From: Cytophagales bacterium
Lineage (GTDB): Bacteria > Bacteroidota > Bacteroidia > Cytophagales > Cyclobacteriaceae
DNA: 6,147 nt
Direction: 5' to 3'
NCBI GenBank assembly: GCA_020063545.1
Contig: JAGUUF010000321.1
Span: 1 to 6,147, forward strand
Shown: positions 1-5,244 of the stretch, piece after piece
Position numbering within the stretch: position 1 is the first letter of the stretch
How the letters are laid out: the number at the start of each line of letters is the position of its first letter
Translations under genes and position numbers: made by a program
Notes under the pieces: generated by a model
The model's input: the letters and a program-made list of their open reading frames with translations, nothing else
Databases searched by the model: none
What the model was told of the DNA's origin: nothing

Positions 1-252
1 AAAGTGCCCCACATGGGCTGGAACACGCTTACCCAAACAGGCAACTGGCCGGAAACACATGTTGAAAACCCGGCTTTTTACTTTGTACACAGTTACTACG
101 TACCGGTTAACACTTTTACCACGGCAATAACCGAATACAGTATTCCATTCAGCGCTGCTATGAAAAAGGAAAATTTTTACGCGGTACAATTTCATCCTGA
201 AAAATCGGCCGAAGCCGGAGAACAGGTGCTTAAAAGTTTTTTAAGGCTATGA
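1..252 (+). CDS. hisH: Imidazole glycerol phosphate synthase glutamine amidotransferase subunit HisH, C-terminal part
   Basis: This is the last 83 codons of HisH; the start and the nucleophilic-Cys region lie left of the window. HisH is the class I glutaminase that releases ammonia from glutamine and passes it to HisF for synthesis of imidazole glycerol phosphate. The frame is open from base 1. It shows the family motifs PHMGWN near the left edge, FYFVHSYY (visible residues 26-33) and the catalytic triad segment QFHPEKS. The catalytic His and Glu are visible residues 65 and 67, encoded at 193-195 and 199-201. The remaining length fits the C-terminal two-fifths of a protein of about 200 residues. 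The stop TGA (250-252) overlaps the hisA ATG by 4 bp, which suggests translational coupling. The next genes are hisA and hisF, the latter encoding its obligate partner. The identification is secure; only the missing N-terminus is unseen. Confidence 0.96.
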   Translation, partial: KVPHMGWNTLTQTGNWPETHVENPAFYFVHSYYVPVNTFTTAITEYSIPFSAAMKKENFYAVQFHPEKSAEAGEQVLKSFLRL

Positions 253-983
253 TGACCAGAATGAATGTTATCCCGGCCATTGACCTGATCAACGGCAAGT
301 GTGTGCGATTGCTCCAGGGCGATTATGGAAAAGTAACCGTTTACAACGAGAACCCGCTTACCATAGCAAAGCAGTTCGAGGATGAAGGTTTTGAATACCT
401 GCACCTGGTTGACCTGGACGGGGCCCGACAGGGTAACGTGGTAAACTGGAAGGTAGTGGAAAAGATTGCCGAGCACACTGCCTTAAAGGTTGATTTTGGC
501 GGAGGTGTGCAAACTGAAGAAGAGATTGACCGGTTGCTTGGTTTGGGCATACACTATATCAACATAGGAAGCCTGGCTGTCCGTAAGCCTAATATTTTTT
601 CTGAATGGCTGCACAAATTCGGGCCCGACAATTTCATCCTGAGTGCCGATGTTAAGTCTGAAGTAGTGCAAATATCAGGTTGGAAAGAAAATACACCGCT
701 AACGGTTTACGAACTGATTAAGTCTTTTATGAAGGATAACCTGCTTCATGTAGCGTGCACCGATATCCAATCGGACGGCATGTTAAACGGTCCGAACCTG
801 ACGCTATACAAAAAACTTAAAGCACGTTTCCCCGACCTCCGGCTTATTGCCAGCGGTGGCGTAAGCAGCATTGACGATGTGCAGCGTCTGCGGTTTTTGA
901 AATTGAATGGCGTAATCATTGGCAAGGCGCTCTATGAAAAAAAGATAACCGCCAGCGAACTTAAACAGGCAAATCTAATCTGA
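249..983 (+). CDS. hisA: ProFAR isomerase HisA (phosphoribosylformimino-5-aminoimidazole carboxamide ribotide isomerase)
   Basis: HisA is a cytoplasmic (beta-alpha)8-barrel that performs the Amadori-type isomerisation of ProFAR to PRFAR, the fourth step of histidine synthesis. The protein is 244 residues, normal for the family. Visible motifs are PAIDLINGKCVRL with the first catalytic Asp at residue 12, GDYGK (24-28), HLVDLDGA (52-59), the phosphate-binding DFGGGV (82-87), ILSADVK with the second catalytic Asp at 134, CTDIQSDGMLNGPN (170-183) and ASGGV (201-205). The two glycine-rich phosphate loops reflect the internal half-barrel duplication of the family. Three in-frame ATGs compete as start: 249, 252 and 261. 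The first gives the 4-bp ATGA overlap with hisH. The third gives a protein starting MNVIPAIDL, with the catalytic Asp at position 8 as in typical HisA. No Shine-Dalgarno sequence decides between them. In the loop after CTDI, the Lys/Arg usual before DG is Ser (SDG), a small deviation. Confidence 0.96.
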   Translation: MMTRMNVIPAIDLINGKCVRLLQGDYGKVTVYNENPLTIAKQFEDEGFEYLHLVDLDGARQGNVVNWKVVEKIAEHTALKVDFGGGVQTEEEIDRLLGLGIHYINIGSLAVRKPNIFSEWLHKFGPDNFILSADVKSEVVQISGWKENTPLTVYELIKSFMKDNLLHVACTDIQSDGMLNGPNLTLYKKLKARFPDLRLIASGGVSSIDDVQRLRFLKLNGVIIGKALYEKKITASELKQANLI

Positions 984-984
984 C

Positions 985-1740
985 ATGCTGACCAAACGCA
1001 TCATACCCTGCCTGGATATTAAAAACGGCCGCACCGTAAAGGGGGTGAATTTTGTTGCCCTGCGCGATGCCGGTGATCCGGTTGAACTGGCCTCGGCTTA
1101 TGCCAACCAGGGTGCCGATGAGCTTATCTTCCTTGACATTGCGGCCACCCGGGAAAAGCGCAAAACCTTTGCTTCACTGGTAAAAGAAATGGCAAGGCAC
1201 ATTAACATTCCGTTTACGGTTGGCGGGGGAATACGCTCGGCAGAAGATGTTGCCCCATTGCTGGAAGCGGGGGCCGACAAGGTCAGCATCAATTCATCGG
1301 CTGTTCAAAATCCAAACCTGGTTGATGAACTTGCCCGGGCATTTGGTTCGCAGTGCATCGTGCTGGCTGTTGATGCCCGGAAAATTAACAACGGGTGGAT
1401 TGTGCATACGCATGGCGGGCAAATCCCAACCGAAAAAAAACTATTCAGTTGGGCAAAAGAAGGCCAGGAACGGGGGGCGGGCGAAATATTATTCACCAGC
1501 ATGGACCATGACGGTACCAAAAACGGATTCGCCATTGACCCGCTTGAGAAACTTCACGAACTGCTAACCATACCGGTTATTGCTTCGGGTGGAGCCGGCA
1601 GCATGGGGCATTTTGCCGATGTATTTGCCCTTGGAAAGGCAGATGCGGCATTGGCTGCAAGCGTATTTCATTTCGGTGAGATCACCATACCGGCACTAAA
1701 AGAATTCTTACGAAAACACAGCATTCCTGTACGCCTATGA
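985..1740 (+). CDS. hisF: Imidazole glycerol phosphate synthase cyclase subunit HisF
   Basis: HisF is the synthase subunit of the HisHF complex. It uses ammonia channelled from HisH to convert PRFAR to imidazole glycerol phosphate and AICAR. The 251 residues match the family length. The barrel starts with KRIIPCLDIKNGRTVKG, placing the general acid/base Asp at residue 11 exactly as in characterised HisF. VGGGIRS (79-85) is the first phosphate loop and AVDAR carries the second catalytic Asp at 130. HTHGG (141-145), SMDHDGTKNGF (172-182) and ASGGAGS form the later active-site strands and second phosphate site. The gene starts 1 bp after the hisA stop and its stop overlaps the hisIE ATG by 4 bp, so it is almost certainly translated from the same transcript. 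No unusual residues were seen. HisA and HisF are paralogous barrels, but the KRIIPCLDI start and the MDHDGTK motif assign this one to HisF. Confidence 0.97.
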   Translation: MLTKRIIPCLDIKNGRTVKGVNFVALRDAGDPVELASAYANQGADELIFLDIAATREKRKTFASLVKEMARHINIPFTVGGGIRSAEDVAPLLEAGADKVSINSSAVQNPNLVDELARAFGSQCIVLAVDARKINNGWIVHTHGGQIPTEKKLFSWAKEGQERGAGEILFTSMDHDGTKNGFAIDPLEKLHELLTIPVIASGGAGSMGHFADVFALGKADAALAASVFHFGEITIPALKEFLRKHSIPVRL

Positions 1741-2324
1741 AACCTGACTTCAGTAAAAATAACGGGCTCATCCCCTGCATCATTCAGGATGATATAACAC
1801 TAAAAGTGCTCATGCTGGGGTATATGAACGAAGAGGCGCTTGCCAAAACCCAGTCGGAGAAACGGGTAACTTTTTTTAGCCGTACCAAGGGGCGGCTATG
1901 GACGAAAGGTGAAACATCCGGAAACTTCCTGCAGGTAGTGGAGATTATACCCGATTGTGATGCCGAAACCTTGTTAATAAAGGCAAGACCTGCAGGACCT
2001 GTTTGCCATACCGGTGCTGATAGCTGCTTCGCTGAAACCGGAGATTCTTTTAGTATTGAGAAGCTTCAGGCCGTTATCCATTCGAGGAAAGCCAGTCCTA
2101 AAGAAGGTTCGTATACCACTTCACTATTCCAGGCAGGCATCAACAAAATCGCCCAGAAGGTTGGCGAAGAAGCCGTTGAACTTGTCATCGAAGCAAAAGA
2201 TCAAAACGATGAGCGCTTTCTGAACGAAGCGGCCGACCTTCTGTACCACTACCTGGTACTGCTCGCGGCAAAAAACAAAACGCTTGCCGATGTGGAGGAG
2301 GCGCTGGGTAGGCGGCATACGTAA
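1737..2324 (+). CDS. hisI: Bifunctional phosphoribosyl-AMP cyclohydrolase / phosphoribosyl-ATP pyrophosphatase HisIE
   Basis: This is a fused enzyme of 195 residues that catalyses steps 2 and 3 of histidine synthesis: PRATP pyrophosphohydrolysis by the C-terminal HisE domain, then PRAMP ring opening by the N-terminal HisI domain. The HisI domain (about residues 1-110) shows MLGYMNEEAL (26-35), FFSRTKGRLWTKGETSGN (46-63), the metal-binding DCDAE (73-77) and CHTGADSCF (90-98). C74, C90 and C97 are the expected zinc ligands. The HisE domain (about 127-195) is an all-alpha MazG-like fold with KVGEEAVEL (141-149), whose E144/E145/E148 pattern with NEAADLLYH (163-171) forms the metal site. The third acidic residue of the DxDxD magnesium motif is Glu77 rather than Asp, a conservative change. 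The start overlaps the hisF stop by 4 bp. This is the last recognisable his gene in the window; the gene order is that commonly seen in Bacteroidota. Confidence 0.96.
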   Translation: MKPDFSKNNGLIPCIIQDDITLKVLMLGYMNEEALAKTQSEKRVTFFSRTKGRLWTKGETSGNFLQVVEIIPDCDAETLLIKARPAGPVCHTGADSCFAETGDSFSIEKLQAVIHSRKASPKEGSYTTSLFQAGINKIAQKVGEEAVELVIEAKDQNDERFLNEAADLLYHYLVLLAAKNKTLADVEEALGRRHT

Positions 2325-2330
2325 AAAACA

Positions 2331-2344
2331 CTCTCTTTTGAGAG
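2331..2344. terminator. Small perfect hairpin just after hisIE (possible weak terminator)
   Basis: CTCTC at 2331-2335 and GAGAG at 2340-2344 form a 5-bp stem with a TTTT loop, 6 bases after the hisIE stop. On the plus strand the hairpin is preceded by six A residues (2324-2329) and followed by CCTTATG, so there is no U-tract for intrinsic termination of the his transcript. On the minus strand the same hairpin is followed by TGTTTTTT, the usual terminator layout, but the nearest minus-strand gene ends about 780 bp away at 3122. The stem is short, so the element may be a processing or pausing site, or chance. Confidence 0.3.
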
Positions 2345-2438
2345 CCTTATGCCCGTTAACATTTTGAAAATAGTCGGCTTTGTCAGCAGGATTACAAAAG
2401 CAGTTAACAGGTCTGGATGTTGTGTCTTATCTTTCAGC

Positions 2439-3128
2439 ATGAATGCACATGAGAAAAAGACTATTAACGGCTACCCGTTTATCCGGTATGAACACGAAAC
2501 ATACCCGGATGCTGAAATAGCAAACCGCAGCAGAATTTTTTACGAGTGGATGAATCAGCGAAGAACCGTACGGGATTTTTCCGATAAACCTGTTCCCGAA
2601 ACGATTATTCATACCCTTATCCTCACCGCATCCACTGCACCAAGCGGGGCACACCGGCAACCGTGGACATTCTGTTTAGTGAAGAGCCCTGATATGAAAC
2701 GGAAAATCAGGGAGGCGGCTGAAAAAGAAGAACATGAAAGCTATACCAACCGGATGAGCGAAGAGTGGCTCGAGGCAATTCGGCCATTACAAACCGACTG
2801 GCAAAAGCCTTTTCTGGAAACTGCCCCATACCTGATTGTGGTGTTTAAAAAACTGTACGACATCAATGCGGATGGATCCAAAAGCACCAATTATTATGTA
2901 AGCGAATCTGTCGGGCTGGCCTGCGGATTTTTACTGGCTGCCATCCATCATGCCGGGCTGGTTGCACTAACCCACACACCCAGCCCGATGAATTTTCTTT
3001 CAAAAATTCTGAACAGGCCGGAAAACGAAAAACCATTTTTGTTAATCCCGGTGGGCTACCCGGCAGAAGAAACCTATGTACCCGATTTGACACGAAAGCC
3101 GTTGAATGAAATACTGATTCGCTACTGA
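2439..3128 (+). CDS. Iodotyrosine deiodinase-like FMN-dependent nitroreductase family protein
   Basis: This 229-residue nitroreductase-fold flavoprotein closely resembles iodotyrosine deiodinase (IYD), which uses FMN to reductively remove halogen from mono- and diiodotyrosine. Compared from memory with human IYD, the match runs nearly end to end. MNQRRTVRDFS (38-48) is the FMN phosphate site, TAPSGAHRQPWTF (66-78) the flavin loop, and ACGFLLAAIHHAGLV (161-175) the dimer-interface helix. VGYP and VPDLTRKPL lie near the C-terminus. E98, Y102 and K123 fall at the exact spacing of the human substrate-lid residues E157, Y161 and K182. T180 corresponds to T239, which hydrogen-bonds flavin N5. No transmembrane segment precedes the domain, so it should be cytoplasmic, unlike the mammalian membrane-anchored enzyme. 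The frame is open back to an ATG at 2349, but those 30 extra codons (Cys-Cys, basic, no family match) look non-native. The start at 2439 fits family length. Its stop overlaps the convergent minus-strand gene by 7 bp. The physiological substrate in bacteria is not evident from the sequence. Confidence 0.85.
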   Translation: MNAHEKKTINGYPFIRYEHETYPDAEIANRSRIFYEWMNQRRTVRDFSDKPVPETIIHTLILTASTAPSGAHRQPWTFCLVKSPDMKRKIREAAEKEEHESYTNRMSEEWLEAIRPLQTDWQKPFLETAPYLIVVFKKLYDINADGSKSTNYYVSESVGLACGFLLAAIHHAGLVALTHTPSPMNFLSKILNRPENEKPFLLIPVGYPAEETYVPDLTRKPLNEILIRY

Positions 3129-3700
3129 CGGGAGTTGATAAAGGTATTGTTTTTTGGATAGGTTTTAAGATACGTAAGGGTGTACGTAATCGTTTGGCTG
3201 CCTTTTACAAACGAGTACACACCTTCCAGTATATCCGGTTTCATGGAATCATATATAAAGGTAAAGGTCATCGTTTTGCCATCGGGTTCAATGTGCTTGT
3301 AAATAAACCCGCCTCCTTCTGCCAGGCTGTTCAATTCTGCTACTACGGGGTAACCATTACCATCATCGTTGCTGCCAATGGCTACTTCAACAAACTCGGT
3401 TTTTGAGCCGGGCCAATCTTTAAGTATAGCTACCTGTGCATAGTTCTCCCTTCTTACCAGGGTTCGTTCCCGCTCAACCTGCGACAACAGGGTTGGGCCC
3501 TTTTTCTTTATAACACACGAAACCGCGTAAATGCCTTCAATGGAATTTTCAGCATAGTCCTTGGCAATGTGCCGCCTTATCATTTGCTCCGCGTCAATCA
3601 TAGTATACACCGGCTTCTTTTTTGGCATCTTGAAAGAAAAGAGTTGCGCCCTGCCAGGGAAACTGAAAAGAAGAAGTACTATAAAAATGCGTAGGATCAT
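3122..3700 (-). CDS. Predicted secreted protein of unknown function
   Basis: I do not recognise this 192-residue protein. It begins with a clear signal peptide: MILR, a hydrophobic run IFIVLLLFSF (residues 5-14), then PGRA|Q. Cleavage is predicted between A18 and Q19, the Ala-Gln pattern common in Bacteroidota exported proteins. No Cys follows the site, so it is not a lipoprotein; it is likely periplasmic or exported. The mature part is short and basic at first (MPKKKP). A probable helix follows (IDAEQMIRRHIAKDYAE, about 35-51), then mainly alternating beta-type segments such as IEGIYAVSCVIKKK (54-67), MTFTFIY and TITYTLTYLKTYP near the C-terminus. This resembles a small beta-barrel or lipocalin-like fold, which is only an inference. 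The mature region has a single Cys and no catalytic signature I can name. It starts 6 bp downstream of the flavoprotein gene on the same strand, so the two are probably co-transcribed. Its stop overlaps the deiodinase-like gene tail-to-tail by 7 bp. Confidence 0.8.
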   Translation of the reverse strand: MILRIFIVLLLFSFPGRAQLFSFKMPKKKPVYTMIDAEQMIRRHIAKDYAENSIEGIYAVSCVIKKKGPTLLSQVERERTLVRRENYAQVAILKDWPGSKTEFVEVAIGSNDDGNGYPVVAELNSLAEGGGFIYKHIEPDGKTMTFTFIYDSMKPDILEGVYSFVKGSQTITYTLTYLKTYPKNNTFINSRQ

Positions 3701-3706
3701 ACCATT

Positions 3707-5191
3707 CTAAAAATGCAAATCAGCATACACACCATTTGAACAGGTTCGGCACGATAACTTGCCGGTTAATGCACTCGGTTTGAACATGGATTTACCCAGC
3801 AGCATGCGCACGCATTCCTGGATGCCCTCGGTAATGGAGGGGTGCGGGTGAACACATTCGGCAAGCTCTTCAATACCTTTATCCATCGAAATCAGCAATG
3901 CAACAGCCTGTATGGCGCTGGAAGCGTGATTGCCTACTACCTTCATCCCCAGGATTTTCATATGCTCATCATTGGTAACCAGCAGTTTTATAAAACCCTG
4001 GGTATTGCGCTTGGCAATGGCGCGGGGAATGCAACTGTAATCAAGGGTAACAACTTTGTAATCAATGCCTTTTTCGCGCGCATGGGTTTCGTTTAACCCT
4101 ACGCCTGCCACTTCCGGATTCAAAAACATAATGGTGCTGATGTTTTCGTACACCAGCTTGCGTTCAGGTTTGCCGAAAATTTTCTCAACCGCGTACCGTC
4201 CTTCCAGTTCGCCCACGTTTACCAGCGAAATATCGGCTGTTATATCGCCAACGGCATAAATATTCGATACGTTGGTTTGTGTGTCGTTGTCTTCAATGCC
4301 CCGTTTTGAAATGTGGATGTCAACGTGGTTTTCGTCCCACAATTCTTCATAGTTAGGCGTACGGCCTACGGCCACCAGCGCCTTTTCTACGTTAAAAATT
4401 TCCTTGCCGCCATCGGTGTATTCCAGTTCGTATTCAACCCGGCCATTTTTAATTTCCATACGCACCAGCCTGGAATTGCGGTGAATGAGCACCCCGCTGT
4501 TTTCCATGTTGCGCTCAATAACACGCACAACATCTTCATCTTCGAACGGGAGTATGCGATCGCCCTTATCAATTAAATGCACCTTCGTGTTGCCGAATCC
4601 CGAAAAAATTGTGGCGTACTCGCAACCTATCACCCCGGCTCCTACAATCACCATGCTTTCCGGAAAATCTTCCATGTTTTCAATGCCCTCGCTGGTCATT
4701 ACAATCTTCTCATCAACGGGCAGCTCCGGCAAATGGCGTGGGCGGCTGCCGGTGGCCAGAATAATGTAGTCGGTTTTCACTACTTCTTTATGAATGCCAT
4801 TTGCAATCTCCACTTCGTGCTGGCTAAGCAGGCGCGCTGTGCCGATTTTAAACGTAAGCAATTTGGAATAGGTGGAACGTTGCAGCAGGTGCATGTGCTC
4901 TTCAAGCATGGCTTTTCGTTCGCTTACCGCCCTGCGCACTTCGGCCTGTATTTCCTTAAACGAAATGCTGGGCGCCTGAATGTTGTACCGTTTTAAACTT
5001 TTCCGGAAACTTGCCGCTTCACGCGATAACTCCCACCATGTTTTTGATGAGAGCGCCCCGTTGGTAACCCCGGCACCGCCTACCCGGTTTCTCTCAATCA
5101 GCAACACCTTCTTTTTAAAATCCAGTGCACGCATCGCAGCCGCATACCCCGATGGCCCTGCACCAATTACAACCAAATCAAATTTCTCCAT
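3707..5191 (-). CDS. Dihydrolipoamide dehydrogenase-family flavoprotein lacking the redox disulfide, with a C-terminal CxxC tail
   Basis: This 494-residue protein has the pyridine nucleotide-disulfide oxidoreductase architecture. The FAD Rossmann motif GAGPSG spans 10-15 and ATGSRPR spans 146-152. The NAD(P) Rossmann motif GAGVIG spans 184-189, with an acidic D208 at the end of the next strand, which favours NAD(H). The second FAD motif is YAVGDI. A dimerisation domain (about 345-465) ends in HPHPSITE, whose H450-E455 is the family catalytic dyad. In canonical enzymes the first Rossmann domain is followed by GGTCxxxxC; here that segment is GGAGVTNGALSSK (38-50), so both redox Cys are replaced, by G41 and A46. 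A tail of about 28 residues beyond the conserved domain ends with C481-R-T-C484. Soluble transhydrogenase (SthA) relatives also degrade the disulfide, but to my knowledge E. coli SthA lacks the His as well. It is therefore unlikely to be the E3 subunit of a 2-oxo acid dehydrogenase. The substrate is unknown. It lies 53 bp after the CtlX-like gene and 6 bp before the secreted-protein gene; no convincing promoter or Shine-Dalgarno was seen in the 53-bp gap. Confidence 0.88.
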   Translation of the reverse strand: MEKFDLVVIGAGPSGYAAAMRALDFKKKVLLIERNRVGGAGVTNGALSSKTWWELSREAASFRKSLKRYNIQAPSISFKEIQAEVRRAVSERKAMLEEHMHLLQRSTYSKLLTFKIGTARLLSQHEVEIANGIHKEVVKTDYIILATGSRPRHLPELPVDEKIVMTSEGIENMEDFPESMVIVGAGVIGCEYATIFSGFGNTKVHLIDKGDRILPFEDEDVVRVIERNMENSGVLIHRNSRLVRMEIKNGRVEYELEYTDGGKEIFNVEKALVAVGRTPNYEELWDENHVDIHISKRGIEDNDTQTNVSNIYAVGDITADISLVNVGELEGRYAVEKIFGKPERKLVYENISTIMFLNPEVAGVGLNETHAREKGIDYKVVTLDYSCIPRAIAKRNTQGFIKLLVTNDEHMKILGMKVVGNHASSAIQAVALLISMDKGIEELAECVHPHPSITEGIQECVRMLLGKSMFKPSALTGKLSCRTCSNGVYADLHF

Positions 5192-5244
5192 AGAAAATAA
5201 AGCCTAATCCTGACTATGACAAGGCCCGAAGTTACTTGTTTAAT

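Noticed and set aside
1220..1567. 115-codon open frame inside hisF in another frame
   Set aside because: It overlaps a certain hisF in the same direction, and its composition is typical of a shifted frame (many Trp, Lys and Pro without a fold pattern).
249..1740. Similarity between hisA and hisF as a recent tandem duplication
   Set aside because: The two barrels are ancient paralogues with distinct family motifs. I see no nucleotide-level repeat that would suggest a recent duplication.
2428..2435. TATCTTTC resembling the Bacteroidota -7 box TAnnTTTG before the deiodinase-like gene
   Set aside because: The last G is missing, no TTTG lies about 19 bp upstream, and the box would sit only 3 bases before the ATG.
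2349..2438. In-frame 30-codon N-terminal extension of the deiodinase-like gene starting at ATG 2349
   Set aside because: The extension has no resemblance to the family and no clean signal or membrane helix. The ATG at 2439 gives the usual length of about 230 residues and a family-like N-terminus.
4577..4996. 139-codon open frame on the plus strand opposite the flavoprotein gene
   Set aside because: It lies wholly antisense to a strongly supported gene, its product looks like no protein family, and it has no own upstream signals. It is a coding shadow.
3707..5191. Annotation of the flavoprotein as the E3 component (lpd) of pyruvate dehydrogenase
   Set aside because: Both disulfide cysteines needed for dihydrolipoamide oxidation are absent, and no 2-oxo acid dehydrogenase genes are nearby.
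5192..5244. Possible minus-strand promoter (TTG with TATTTTCT) or operator (AAGTTACTT) between the CtlX-like and flavoprotein genes
   Set aside because: The boxes match the consensus poorly and lie too close to the start codon. The palindrome is only 4 bp per arm. The 53-bp gap fits an operon spacer equally well.
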